A stretch of 64,000 nucleotides of DNA, taken from NCBI GenBank assembly GCA_964478125.1, contig CAYZGR010000001.1, positions 1 to 64,000 of the forward strand, read 5' to 3'. This stretch comes from FW021-bin31 sp964478125 (GTDB lineage: Bacteria > Bacteroidota > Bacteroidia > Chitinophagales > Chitinophagaceae). The position numbers were made by a program, and so were the translations under genes. Under the pieces are notes generated by a model. The model did not search any database. It was not told the DNA's origin and saw only the letters and a program-made list of their open reading frames with translations. Below are positions 44,440 to 53,957 of this stretch, in pieces. Positions within the stretch are counted from its first letter, which is position 1; each line of letters starts with the position of its first letter.

Positions 44440-45579
44440 CTATACCTTTTCTACCTGCCGGACGGTTTGTTTATACAAATTTTCGTATTGTGGGACGATG
44501 CGGCTGATGTCGAAGTTTTGAGCATGCCGGTATGCTTGCTTGCGGATCTTTTTCAGAAGGGGTTCGTTAGACAAGAGTTCAATGGCCTGAGTGGCCATGC
44601 CCTGCACATCTCCTACCGGGCTTAAAAAGCCCGTTTCTCCCTGTATGTTGATCTCAGGCAGCCCCCCCGCATTTGAAGAAATTACGGGCACCTCACTGGC
44701 CATGGCCTCCAGAGCGGCCAATCCAAAGCTTTCATAGGCTGATGGCAGTAAGAACAGATCGGAGCAGCTCATGATATCTTCAAGATTCTCCTGCTTACCG
44801 ATAAATCGAATGTCGTTGCAGATGCCGAGGTTGCGACACAAGCTTTCAATTAGCGGGCGGTCAGGCCCGTCGCCAACCAAAATAAGTTTGGCGGGAAGTT
44901 CATCATGAATCTTCTTAAAAATCCGAATCACATCTTTCACCCGTTTGATCGGACGGAAATTAGAAACATGCATCACTACTTTTTCTCCTCCCGGAGCAAT
45001 AGCTTCTCCACAAGGGGTACAAGGGTTATGGGGGTGAAAGCGTCTTGTATCTACAAAATTGTATATGACGCGAATATCCTTTTTTATATTAAAATGTTTA
45101 TAGGTTTCTTCTCTCAGATTTTTGGAGACTGAGGTAATGACATCTGATTCATTTATGGAAAAAGTGACTACCGGGGCGTAGGTCTTGTCCTTCCCCACAA
45201 GGGTAATATCTGTTCCGTGTAGCGTTGTAATTACCGGTAACCTTTTGCCTTGTTTCTTCAGGATCTGTTTGGCCAAATATGCAGTAGAAGCATGGGGAAT
45301 GGCATAATGTACATGAAGCAGATCCAGATTGTTATTGGTGACTACATCTACCAGCGTGCTGGAAAGAGCGGATTCATAAGGCGGATAATCAAAAAGCGGA
45401 TAAGTGGGAACCTGAACTTCATGATAGAAAATATTAGGATGAAAACCATCCAGGCGCACCGGCTGTTGATAGGTTATAAAATGAACCAGATGCCCTTTAT
45501 CTGCCAATGCCTTTCCCAGTTCGGTAGCTAACACGCCGCTTCCGCCATAGGTGGGATAACAAACAATTCCAATCCGCAT
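44440..45579 (-). CDS. bshA: N-acetyl-alpha-D-glucosaminyl L-malate synthase
   Basis: First step of bacillithiol synthesis, transferring GlcNAc from UDP-GlcNAc to L-malate; 379 aa, GT4 family. The N-terminal GIVCYPTYGGSGVLATELG is characteristic of BshA. HVHYAIPHA and TTLHGTDITLVG follow, and the donor-binding ESFGLAALEAMA with G-G-L-P-E sits near the C-terminus. Cytoplasmic. It implies a low-molecular-weight thiol redox system like that of many Bacteroidota. bshB and bshC are not in this window. Convergent with the envC-like gene (15 bp). Confidence 0.94.
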   Translation of the reverse strand: MRIGIVCYPTYGGSGVLATELGKALADKGHLVHFITYQQPVRLDGFHPNIFYHEVQVPTYPLFDYPPYESALSSTLVDVVTNNNLDLLHVHYAIPHASTAYLAKQILKKQGKRLPVITTLHGTDITLVGKDKTYAPVVTFSINESDVITSVSKNLREETYKHFNIKKDIRVIYNFVDTRRFHPHNPCTPCGEAIAPGGEKVVMHVSNFRPIKRVKDVIRIFKKIHDELPAKLILVGDGPDRPLIESLCRNLGICNDIRFIGKQENLEDIMSCSDLFLLPSAYESFGLAALEAMASEVPVISSNAGGLPEINIQGETGFLSPVGDVQGMATQAIELLSNEPLLKKIRKQAYRHAQNFDISRIVPQYENLYKQTVRQVEKV

Positions 45580-45618
45580 AATCGCCCTTTTTAGTTTACG
45601 TATATCCTGAAGATTTTA

Positions 45619-45626
45619 CAAAGGTA
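45619..45626 (-). promoter_or_regulatory. -7 box (TAccTTTG) of bshA
   Basis: Minus-strand TAccTTTG predicts a start near 45613 and a leader of about 34 nt. Confidence 0.55.
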
Positions 45627-45656
45627 GGGCTTATTCGGTTCATGATCCTTCTTCTC

Positions 45657-46046
45657 TCATTCTTCATCTGCCACACATCTGATCTTCATGGACCTGGGCT
45701 CCTTCATGGAGGCTTTTTGAGCGCCGGCTTCATAGGAGAATGAATCCCCTTTGAAGCCGGGTTCGGACCAGAAGGTCACTTCCGCATCTTTTCCCGATTT
45801 AAAAGAATCTGCTTCTTCATCCCAATTTTTATTTGCTCCGGGCAACTTGCTCATGTCGGGGAATTCCCCCGGGCCTTTTATCGTAATATGGCTATCGGTA
45901 AAATGATCCCCATCAAATAATCGGACTTCGCAAGCCCCTGCCGGCCCCGGGTTCTTATTCCGGTCTTTGTTACAACTTGTCGTTAAAAAAATAACAGATA
46001 GCGCTGCCATCAATATGGTACAGGGAATAATTTTTCGGAAGCCCAT
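45657..46046 (-). CDS. Lipoprotein with beta/gamma-crystallin-like domain
   Basis: 129 aa. The signal sequence ends in LTTSC with the acylated cysteine at residue 25. The mature domain shows two crystallin-like motif halves: CEVRLFDGDHFTDSHITI with a central NWDEEADSFKSG, then AEVTFWSEPGFKGDSFSY and PRSMKIRC. In this fold such motifs often bind calcium or act as stable surface modules. Function unknown. It heads the minus strand in front of a 347-bp gap containing an imperfect palindrome. Confidence 0.7.
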   Translation of the reverse strand: MGFRKIIPCTILMAALSVIFLTTSCNKDRNKNPGPAGACEVRLFDGDHFTDSHITIKGPGEFPDMSKLPGANKNWDEEADSFKSGKDAEVTFWSEPGFKGDSFSYEAGAQKASMKEPRSMKIRCVADEE

Positions 46047-46393
46047 GATTAAACCGGTTTAAAAAATTGATAATTCTATTCCCCACTAAAGGTACAAAGG
46101 TCATGCCACTCCCCTTTTGGGTTTTTAATTTTTTTCAAAAAAATAGAACTATTTATTTAGTTAGTACTAATTAAAGTGGGAAAATGACCACTTAACGTTA
46201 TGTATTTTAAGATTTCTTATCATCCTTTATTCCTTTAAGCAAATACGGCATCAATTTTGTTTCTCCGATTATAGTCCCAAAATAATTTTTTAATCTTATA
46301 AAAACCCATTTTATGAAAAGTTATCGATTTTGGAACTATTTCCATCTTCTATTCCGGCTTGATCCATTAAGTTGAACCCTATTTTTTATACTT
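46047..46393. other. Divergent intergenic region
   Basis: 347 bp between the crystallin-like lipoprotein and the outer-membrane cluster. No coding frame is seen. It carries the 20-bp imperfect palindrome at 46156-46175. Near-matches to the minus -7 box lie around 46086-46100, but none is exact. Confidence 0.5.
46156..46175. promoter_or_regulatory. Imperfect 20-bp palindrome, possible operator
   Basis: TTTAGTTAGTACTAATTAAA has a perfect 10-bp core TTAGTACTAA and 18 of 20 positions symmetric. It sits between divergent genes, a typical place for a dimeric repressor site. No regulator is assigned. Confidence 0.35.
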
Positions 46394-47110
46394 ATGAAAA
46401 CGCTATATCTGAGACTCATCTCATTACTCTTCCTTTGTCTGCTCACCGGCTTCAATGTTTCCGCGCAAAGGCGATTTGGTTATCGGCCGACTCGCTTTGG
46501 TATAACGGGAGGTTTGAATTTAACCGGTTTAAAATATACTCCTTCTGAAAATAGCCCTGCTGCAAAATCGAGACCTCTGACTTCTTTTCAGGCAGGTGTT
46601 CTGGTGGATTATCAGATTACCAATTGGATGTCCCTGGAACCGGAATTTCTGGTCACGGGTAAGGGTGCGAATTTTAAAATAAAAGACCGGATGGAAAAGA
46701 CGACTTATAAAATGCATCCCTGGTTTCTGGAAGTGCCGGTTAACCTCTTATTCAGATCGAGTCTCGGATACAGGAGCAACTTGTTTTTTGGAGGCGGCCC
46801 TTATATTGCTTTTGCACTTGGCGGGAAAGGAGAGTATGAGGGTCCGGCGAATACAAATCCTTACTTTTCTGATCATCGTCTTAAGTTCGGGAATGGATCG
46901 CAAAAAGATATGCGAATGATAGATCTGGGCCTGAACTTTAAAGCCGGAGTCGAATTTAATCGGAATTTGAGGATAGGTGCACAATATGGATTGGGGCTTA
47001 GAAACCTGGCCCCCGAAAAGAATGAGGAAGGGCCGGACATTCTTAAAAACAGAGCCTTTAGCGTCACCCTTACCATATTATTTGGCCGTAGTTACAGGCC
47101 TTTTTATTAA
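46394..47110 (+). CDS. Outer-membrane beta-barrel protein, PorT-like
   Basis: 238 aa. Signal peptide (about 1-25, cleaved near VSAQ), then alternating beta strands rich in Tyr, Phe and Gly, with typical turns (TGGLNLTGLKY, EPEFLVTGKGANF, LFFGGGPYIAFALGG, RIGAQYGLGL) and a terminal strand ending in aromatic residues. This is the outer-membrane protein beta-barrel domain common in Bacteroidota. No transport specificity is apparent. It starts the three-gene cluster that continues with gaps of 12 and 1 bp. Confidence 0.85.
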   Translation: MKTLYLRLISLLFLCLLTGFNVSAQRRFGYRPTRFGITGGLNLTGLKYTPSENSPAAKSRPLTSFQAGVLVDYQITNWMSLEPEFLVTGKGANFKIKDRMEKTTYKMHPWFLEVPVNLLFRSSLGYRSNLFFGGGPYIAFALGGKGEYEGPANTNPYFSDHRLKFGNGSQKDMRMIDLGLNFKAGVEFNRNLRIGAQYGLGLRNLAPEKNEEGPDILKNRAFSVTLTILFGRSYRPFY

Positions 47111-47122
47111 AATCAGCACATA

Positions 47123-48304
47123 ATGAAAAAGTATATTATTGGTTTTATTATAAGCCTTTTCTGCATTGAAAGTTTTGCACAGGAAAAGACCGTCTTTTTG
47201 GACTATCAAAATAATGTTTTTAATGAAAATGAGCCGTTGCCGGCGGGCTCTTATTTTGTGATCAAAGGGGCGGTCAACAGCAATATTTCCGTTGTGACCC
47301 TGCGTATTTTTAAAAATCATCATCATGATGATACTTTATATGCTACCGAATGGAGGCGCCCTATTGGAAATACCTCAGGTACTTTTATGATGCCTGTTTA
47401 TTATAAACTGCGTGGCAATAAAAGATATGATATCGTATTTAATTTTTACAGGGCATTAGAGGATTCAGAACGCCTGCAATTGGCAAATGCTATTCGGGAT
47501 AATCTGGAGGCCTATATCGGAAGCGCTGTTGAAGTAAATTCCAGGAAGATCTCGTTTCGTTCCCCGGTAAATACCCTGCTTGATCATATGAACCAGATTG
47601 TCTGGAATGCATTTACTTATTATAAAAGTACCCTTCCCGGAAGTTTTCCGGGTTTCTCCGATCTGGTAAAAGAGAAGTTACAACAACTCAATGATCAAAA
47701 AACAAAATATGCCCGCTACCAGATCAGGCATGAGGCGGGACAGGAAACTTCCCAAATAAGGCAACAATTTATTGAGCGGCAGCAACAGCAACTATTAAAA
47801 ACCGCTATGGGGGAAGTAGAACCGTATTTGAACGGACATATTGCAGTGATGGAAGATGTGAGGGAAAAAGCCCATTATCCCACTGAAACCACCAGTCATG
47901 CATTGGCTCTTAATGTAGGATATGGCGGCGCTTATCTGTCGGGGAAATGGGGAGATATAGATTATGATGCAGGTCCCTATGCAGGAGTCTCTTTCCCGTT
48001 GGGTAATAATTCATTTTCTTCCTTTTGGGGGAATACTTCCGTTTCATTGGGTGTTTTTTTGAAAAACTTTAAAGATAAGGAGGGTAATAAAATTACGGGC
48101 CCCATAGTCGGATTGCCTTACTACTTGGGATTAGGGTATAAATTTTTAAATGTGTTCCGGTTACAGGCCGGAGTCGTAACTACTTCAACTGAGAAATTTG
48201 ATAATATTCAAAATGTGAAAACAGAGGATATTAAATTAAAGCCGTTTGTTGGCCTTAGTGCGGAGATCAATCTTTGGCTGGGATTCGGGAAAAACAAGCC
48301 TTAA
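47123..48304 (+). CDS. Envelope protein of unknown function, barrel-like C-terminus
   Basis: 393 aa. Signal peptide (1-19, SFAQ). An N-terminal beta-rich region (about 22-115) looks like a small Ig-type domain (GSYFVIKGAVNSNISVVTLR). The middle is helical and Gln-rich (about 165-240). The C-terminal part (about 255-393) has barrel-type strands and turns (ALNVGYGGAYLSGKWGD, GVSFPLGNNS, YYLGLGYKFL). No family is recognised. It lies between an outer-membrane barrel and an OmpA-type protein and probably works with them. Confidence 0.7.
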   Translation: MKKYIIGFIISLFCIESFAQEKTVFLDYQNNVFNENEPLPAGSYFVIKGAVNSNISVVTLRIFKNHHHDDTLYATEWRRPIGNTSGTFMMPVYYKLRGNKRYDIVFNFYRALEDSERLQLANAIRDNLEAYIGSAVEVNSRKISFRSPVNTLLDHMNQIVWNAFTYYKSTLPGSFPGFSDLVKEKLQQLNDQKTKYARYQIRHEAGQETSQIRQQFIERQQQQLLKTAMGEVEPYLNGHIAVMEDVREKAHYPTETTSHALALNVGYGGAYLSGKWGDIDYDAGPYAGVSFPLGNNSFSSFWGNTSVSLGVFLKNFKDKEGNKITGPIVGLPYYLGLGYKFLNVFRLQAGVVTTSTEKFDNIQNVKTEDIKLKPFVGLSAEINLWLGFGKNKP

Positions 48305-48305
48305 T

Positions 48306-51101
48306 ATGAGAAGAAAGATCCTTTATATTGTTTCTTTATGTCTCCTTTTGTTCCCATTATCGGAGAAGTTGAAGGCGCAGGGGAGAGATGCCGGCTGGCA
48401 GTTAAGCTTCGGGGGCGGCTTCATGAATTATTATGGAGATCTGAGTCCCTACCGGATCCATCACGGATCGGATGGGCAAAAGATATTTAAATTCTTTCAA
48501 TACAATAAGTATTATGTGCCGGAGGCCAGTTTTGGACTGGGGCTTGAAAAGCGATTTACTCCCGGATTGGGAATCCTGTTTCAGGCGAACAAGGGAGTAT
48601 TTGCCATGAGCGATCGCTATCGTTCTGCTAATGGTGATTATGACCCGGCTGCGCCACATTGGAACCGGGCTCTGAACTTTAAAACCGACGTTTGGGATGC
48701 CGGTCTGGCGTTGACCTTTCACTCTGACAATGGCAGCTTCTTATATTCGAATGCATTTTTCGCACCTTACTTTTTTATAGGTGGAGGGGTCACCTACTTT
48801 AAAGTAAAAGGCGATCTATATAACAGTGATGGTCAGGCATATAATTACGCGGATCCGGATGTAAATCCGGATGGTAAATATGAAACCGATCTGCGCCCGT
48901 TGATGACTGAAACGTATAAAAAATATGCTAAGGCGACACCCTATGCCGATCTTGGCATAGGGATTAAATTACGTTTGAGTCCGGTGGTTAGCCTTACGAT
49001 CCAAAGCGATATTAAATATTCATTTAGCGATTATCTGGATGATGTGAGCGGGAAATACAAATTACAGTATGTTTCCGAGGAGCAATTTTATGCTGCTCAC
49101 CCGGGAACCAACGCAATTGGGCATGAAAGAAGGCGGGGGTATGCTGACGGGATAAATGATTTTTATATTTTTAATAAAGCGGCTATACAATTCAGCCTGG
49201 GCGGCCGGTCTGCCCGTTCTCGTTTTAAGGCGCCTATCGTGTATAATCCGGGGCTCCTTAGGCCTTCAGACACCCTTTCTCGCAGGATGCAGGACTCCCT
49301 GGATCATATGCATAACCGGGATTCCTTACGGGCCCTCCAAACCGCGGACTCTTTAAAACGGCTTCATGCGGGCAGCAGTGCTTTAGATTCTATCCAGAAT
49401 ACCCTGCAGCAATTGCGAACGGAGATGCAATCTTTGCGTTTTACCCGTATTGATCAGGATTATCTTATCCGACAAAATGCAATCCGATATAAAACGAATT
49501 CTTTAGAAGAAAAGAAGCGGGAGCTTGAAAACCATTCTTATATTACAAAAGCAGACAGTTTGCAGATCTTGCGGTATCAAGCTAAAATAGACAGCCTGGA
49601 AATTCAATGGCAGGCTATTCAAGGGGCAAGAGAGCAGTTGAGAGCGGAATTGGGTAATACACCTGTTATTACTGAGTATAAAGACTCAACTAAAATTATA
49701 ATTTATAAGGAAAATAAGCTTTCTTCTGATAACCGGCAGATATTTGACACCGGTTCTTCGAATCATAAGGCATCCGATCTTTACAAAAAGGGGGATTCTT
49801 CTAAGGAGGACCGGCGCAGGCTGAATGGACTACAATACAAATATAATGCGGAAAATAAAAGAAGTGATTCCCTTAGACTCCTTTATTTGCAAAGGGCTTT
49901 AGATTCGATTTATCAAGATCGCGACACTTTTAGAGATAGATACAACTTTCCGGACCGGGATACGGGTGAAATAAGCCCTTCCTATATAGAGCGACTTCGG
50001 GAGGGCCATTTTAGCGAAAGAGGGGAAATGGATTCCCTAAGGGTATCACAATTACAACATTCATTGGATTCCATAACGAGGATACAGCAGTCTCTTAACG
50101 CCGAATATCATCAAGATTCCATAGCGGCTGAAGAACGGGATGGGAATATCTTTCAACGATTATTGAATAAGATCAGGAAAAATGACCGGTATCATGAAGA
50201 TCTGCAGGAAATAACAGCTGAACAAAAAAAACAGTTGAAGGATAATCAGGAAGAGATAGACCGGCTTCAGGAGGAATTGAGACGGTTGAGAAACAACAGT
50301 CAGCGATATTTCATCCCTTCTCCCTATGGAAATAATTATAGGGATAGCAGAGAAATGCGAAATCTGGAGCGGGCTGTGAATGACCTTTATAGAGAACAAA
50401 CACGCCGGCGGCGGCGTGGAGATCTGGAAATTGTTCCAAGAATAGCTCCTACCATCGTGACCGGCGCAGGCCATAACAATAAAAATTATGACCGGGAGCT
50501 GGAAGCCATTAGACGCCGGCTGGATACCCTTCAGCTGGAAAAGTCGGCGTCTCCGGATTCCTCAGATTATTCGGATAAGGTTATTTCTCTGCAAAATCAA
50601 CTGGATTCATTGCAAGATCTGACTGCCCGGCAACAACGGACCCAAAAAGAAACACAGATCACTACATTGAGGCAACAGGTAGATTCCCTTACACAACAGA
50701 TCGCTCTCATTAGAAAACAACAAACAATTACAGATAGTCAAAGAGTTAAAGCGAGCTTATCCAATTTTCCTGTTATAAGCGTTTATTTTGCGACTGGGTC
50801 TTCAACACTAAATAAGGATCAAATAGAAAAACTGAGACCGGCCGCGGCCGTGGTCAAAAAGCATGAGGGAGTGGCGATCTTGTTGGAAAGTTTTACAGAT
50901 GCCACGGGTGGCGCACGGATCAACAAGATCATCTCAGAAAAAAGGAGCCGGTCGGTGAAAGAGGCTTTTACAAATATGTTTGATATACCCTCCTCACGTA
51001 TTAAAATAAAAACCGGCGGACAAACGAATACCGGACAAGGGAGCAATCCCATGCAAAGAAGGGTGGATGTAAGGCTTGAGACAGCAAGAGCCGTGCAATA
51101 G
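48306..51101 (+). CDS. Large OmpA-family protein with barrel-like N-terminus and coiled-coil stalk
   Basis: 931 aa from the ATG at 48306, one base after the previous stop; an upstream in-frame start at 48246 lies inside that gene and precedes the signal peptide. Signal peptide (about 1-24); barrel-like region (about 28-320; WQLSFGGGFMNYYGDL); a long Gln/Asp/Ser/Leu coiled coil (about 335-800) with recurrent DSLxxLQ-type motifs; a C-terminal OmpA domain (about 815-931; VYFATGSSTL, LLESFTDATGG, MQRRVDVRLE). The OmpA part should hold peptidoglycan while the barrel spans the outer membrane, with the coil as spacer. Confidence 0.85.
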   Translation: MRRKILYIVSLCLLLFPLSEKLKAQGRDAGWQLSFGGGFMNYYGDLSPYRIHHGSDGQKIFKFFQYNKYYVPEASFGLGLEKRFTPGLGILFQANKGVFAMSDRYRSANGDYDPAAPHWNRALNFKTDVWDAGLALTFHSDNGSFLYSNAFFAPYFFIGGGVTYFKVKGDLYNSDGQAYNYADPDVNPDGKYETDLRPLMTETYKKYAKATPYADLGIGIKLRLSPVVSLTIQSDIKYSFSDYLDDVSGKYKLQYVSEEQFYAAHPGTNAIGHERRRGYADGINDFYIFNKAAIQFSLGGRSARSRFKAPIVYNPGLLRPSDTLSRRMQDSLDHMHNRDSLRALQTADSLKRLHAGSSALDSIQNTLQQLRTEMQSLRFTRIDQDYLIRQNAIRYKTNSLEEKKRELENHSYITKADSLQILRYQAKIDSLEIQWQAIQGAREQLRAELGNTPVITEYKDSTKIIIYKENKLSSDNRQIFDTGSSNHKASDLYKKGDSSKEDRRRLNGLQYKYNAENKRSDSLRLLYLQRALDSIYQDRDTFRDRYNFPDRDTGEISPSYIERLREGHFSERGEMDSLRVSQLQHSLDSITRIQQSLNAEYHQDSIAAEERDGNIFQRLLNKIRKNDRYHEDLQEITAEQKKQLKDNQEEIDRLQEELRRLRNNSQRYFIPSPYGNNYRDSREMRNLERAVNDLYREQTRRRRRGDLEIVPRIAPTIVTGAGHNNKNYDRELEAIRRRLDTLQLEKSASPDSSDYSDKVISLQNQLDSLQDLTARQQRTQKETQITTLRQQVDSLTQQIALIRKQQTITDSQRVKASLSNFPVISVYFATGSSTLNKDQIEKLRPAAAVVKKHEGVAILLESFTDATGGARINKIISEKRSRSVKEAFTNMFDIPSSRIKIKTGGQTNTGQGSNPMQRRVDVRLETARAVQ

Positions 51102-51142
51102 CCGAAGGCCCCCGTTTACTGGTTTATCGGTCTGGGCCCGTA

Positions 51143-51901
51143 TTATAATATTTTCATTTCATCCACATTTGCCCATCCTTCGGTTCCATCCTCAAGCTGT
51201 ATTTTTTTCCATTGGTTCACTGAATCCAGTATATGTACTTTTGCACCGTTATCAAGAGGACGGATAGATTCACTGTTTTGATCGGGAGCTGTTCTTAGGG
51301 GCTGTTCCGCTTTTACGATAATAGCCGTATTGTGGGTGCGGACCTGAACCCATGAAAAAACGGAACCTGCTGCAAAGAAGCAAAATATAAGGGCGGCGGG
51401 AATCCATAATCCTTGTAGCCGGGCGGAAGGCTGGATCCATTTACGGCCTAATAGAAAAAGCAGTATCCAAAAAAATAGTATGCTCAATATTAACCAGGTG
51501 TTTACAGAAAACAGGTTTAAGATGACATGCCACCAACGGACAAAAAATAAAGTAGGGAGCTGATGAATTTTATTGGAGGCTTGAAGCTGAGCCATTTGCA
51601 GGTTGTGTAAGACCACTTTATTGCCCTGGTCTTTTTGTAACGCTTTGGTGTAATAATATATGGCATAGCCGGGTTGGCCGGTTTTATAATAAGCATTTCC
51701 GGCATTGAAATACAACTCCGGATTTTGGTACCCCTGATCGATCAATCTCAGGTACAGGATGGAGGCGGAGTCATACGATTGGTGTTTATACAGCTGATTG
51801 GCATGGTTAAACAATTGCTGTGGCGATTGTTGTGACCAGGCAGGTGCTTTTAGGATCATGCAAAAGATCAGCAGACTTGTTATTTTTAGAAAAGCATTCA
51901 A
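51143..51901 (-). CDS. batE: BatE-like TPR and SH3 protein
   Basis: 252 aa. Signal peptide (1-23), TPR repeats (about 27-110; ELYFNAGNAYYKTGQPGYAI), two transmembrane helices (about 125-150 and 165-187), and a C-terminal bacterial SH3 domain (about 190-252; RTAPDQNSESIRPLDNGAKV). This order matches BatE of the Bacteroidota aerotolerance cluster. It follows batD with only 10 bp between them. The BatA/B and MoxR partners are not adjacent, so the cluster here is partial. Confidence 0.85.
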   Translation of the reverse strand: MNAFLKITSLLIFCMILKAPAWSQQSPQQLFNHANQLYKHQSYDSASILYLRLIDQGYQNPELYFNAGNAYYKTGQPGYAIYYYTKALQKDQGNKVVLHNLQMAQLQASNKIHQLPTLFFVRWWHVILNLFSVNTWLILSILFFWILLFLLGRKWIQPSARLQGLWIPAALIFCFFAAGSVFSWVQVRTHNTAIIVKAEQPLRTAPDQNSESIRPLDNGAKVHILDSVNQWKKIQLEDGTEGWANVDEMKIL

Positions 51902-51911
51902 AATGATTAAA

Positions 51912-53840
51912 CTATTTTTTTAGTTTGTTTTCAAGTTCACTTATTACTTTTATGGCTTGTGTATAGGTCTCTTCCATATGCTCATGGCCGCTTACCCCCG
52001 CATATAATGCCATCTCGCAGCGGTCAAGTAAAGCAAATAAAGATTTAGGGAGTGCCCCCGTAATATCTTTTTGTTTTAGTTTATCTTCTGCTTTCTGCTT
52101 GGTTAATTCGGCCAGGGGGATGCTTAGCTTATCACAAAGATAACCCCAAATGGCCTGTGAAACTTCTTCATAGAACGACTTGCTGCTATTCTGTCTTAAA
52201 TATTTGCGCGCCTGGCTTAGCCGTTTCAGTGCCACCCGGTTGGCTTTTTTATTTTTTAGCAGTACCTGGTCGGATAAAAGAGCATCCCGGCGTTTTTTCC
52301 ATATCAGGATTGCAATTAGTATCAGGATGGGGAGAATCATAAATAGCCAATGCCACCAACTGCCGAACCATAGGATGCCGGACCGGCTCCATACCAGTTG
52401 ACCCGTACGAATGGGCTGAAGTGTATTGCTATAATTTGTTCCTGAAGAGGTCGTAGACTCATTTTTCCCTGGAGTGACTTCAATGGCATGGGGTTGAGTC
52501 TGCACGGTTTGATATTTTTTCGTTTCAGGATCAAAATAAGAAAAGGAAACGGCGGGGATGGTGATATCCCCTGTGGTTTTGGGCATCAATACATACGTAT
52601 AACTGCGGCTTCCTCCAAAAGGATTGGTATTGTGAAAATTATCTTTTATTTTTGGATCATAGCTTTCAATGCTGTGGGGAAAATCAATGACGGGTGCATT
52701 TAATAAGTTGACATTTCCCTTTCCACTGATGGTAACCGTGAAAGAAACGGCTCCGTCTGTAGTCAGTTTGGTCTTATCAATGGCGGATTTAATGTGAAAT
52801 TCTCCTACGGCTCCATCAAAGTCTTTTGGTTTCCCTTCTTCGGGCAACGGTTTGACATGGATGGTTACTACAGGGCTGCTTAATTGGTAATTGTACTGGT
52901 GAGGAACCAGTTGCATACCGCCTCCGAAGGCCTGCTGAAAAAAAGGATCGTTAAAAGCATCCCGAAAAAAAGGGTCATTAAATATATCTGAAAAAGGATT
53001 GTTCCCCTGTGATTTCTCGACTGTATATAAGCGTACATCATTATCGATCTTCACGGGATCCAACTCCTGTGTACCCGTTTGCAGGGGAAAGAGCATGGTT
53101 TTTCGGATGGTAAACACACGGTATTGCTCCCCGTTTACATCTTCTATAGTCGGTCTGGGCGGATTGGGTACGGGCAGATCATGGGTAGAAAAGCCGGTGA
53201 AAGAAGGAACTTTAGTCACCTTGGACGAAGTAGGAAGGCGGGTATACAGTTTATAGGTAGCTGTAATTTGTTGTCCAACATATACATCCTTTTTATCCAC
53301 CTCTACTTTTGCAAAGACGTTCTTTTTGATCTTGCTCATCGGGTCTTCCCCATTCCGGAGAATAGCCGGATGATTCCTGAATCGCGAAGGTAAGGAAGGA
53401 GAAGCCGGAGCGGGTTGTACCCTGTTATTCCGGGAAGGAGGATTGTTCTGGCCGGCAGATGCATTGCCTTTTTCAACCGTGATGGTAACGGGATTGGAAT
53501 GCACCTGTTTCCCATCAATGCGCGCAGTGGCGCCTGCAATGGTAAAGCGACCTATCGCAGTAGGCTTTAGAATAAAGACATGAGATATTTTCCGGCTCAT
53601 GTTCCCATTTATAATACTTACAGACTGGCTTTGGGAATTTTGTAAAACGTCAAATCCGTCAAAAGCGGGAGGATCAAAACCGGATATTTTTGAAGCATTG
53701 CTGATGGTGAAAAGAATCCGAAAAGGCTCCCCTAAGGAGACATTTGTATTGCTGACTTCTGTCTCAAACCGGGCTTCCTGGGCATGGGTAAATCCGAAAA
53801 AAAATAACAGGCAGATCAGTATAAAAACTGTTTTCTTCAT
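51912..53840 (-). CDS. batD: BatD-like oxygen-tolerance protein
   Basis: 642 aa. Signal peptide (1-20, THAQ). A large periplasmic region of beta-sandwich repeats includes VSLGEPFRILFTISNASKI and VDKKDVYVGQQITATYKLYT. A transmembrane helix (about 505-525; WHWLFMILPILILIAILIW) and a cytoplasmic helical tail follow. The order and motifs match BatD. Bat proteins are linked to aerotolerance and envelope stress in Bacteroides and Leptospira, but the molecular role is not settled. Operon with batE; -7 box at 53866-53873. Confidence 0.88.
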   Translation of the reverse strand: MKKTVFILICLLFFFGFTHAQEARFETEVSNTNVSLGEPFRILFTISNASKISGFDPPAFDGFDVLQNSQSQSVSIINGNMSRKISHVFILKPTAIGRFTIAGATARIDGKQVHSNPVTITVEKGNASAGQNNPPSRNNRVQPAPASPSLPSRFRNHPAILRNGEDPMSKIKKNVFAKVEVDKKDVYVGQQITATYKLYTRLPTSSKVTKVPSFTGFSTHDLPVPNPPRPTIEDVNGEQYRVFTIRKTMLFPLQTGTQELDPVKIDNDVRLYTVEKSQGNNPFSDIFNDPFFRDAFNDPFFQQAFGGGMQLVPHQYNYQLSSPVVTIHVKPLPEEGKPKDFDGAVGEFHIKSAIDKTKLTTDGAVSFTVTISGKGNVNLLNAPVIDFPHSIESYDPKIKDNFHNTNPFGGSRSYTYVLMPKTTGDITIPAVSFSYFDPETKKYQTVQTQPHAIEVTPGKNESTTSSGTNYSNTLQPIRTGQLVWSRSGILWFGSWWHWLFMILPILILIAILIWKKRRDALLSDQVLLKNKKANRVALKRLSQARKYLRQNSSKSFYEEVSQAIWGYLCDKLSIPLAELTKQKAEDKLKQKDITGALPKSLFALLDRCEMALYAGVSGHEHMEETYTQAIKVISELENKLKK

Positions 53841-53865
53841 TCCTTAATAGAAAATCTACAATGTA

Positions 53866-53873
53866 CAAAAGTA
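53866..53873 (-). promoter_or_regulatory. -7 box (TActTTTG) of batD-batE
   Basis: Minus-strand TActTTTG predicts a start near 53860 and a leader of about 20 nt. Confidence 0.55.
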
Positions 53874-53957
53874 TTTAAAGCGTCAGGAGACTTACAGCCG
53901 GAACGAGTTAAAAGTTAGTTAAAAACAACACTAACAGGGATTTACAGATGAAAAGTC

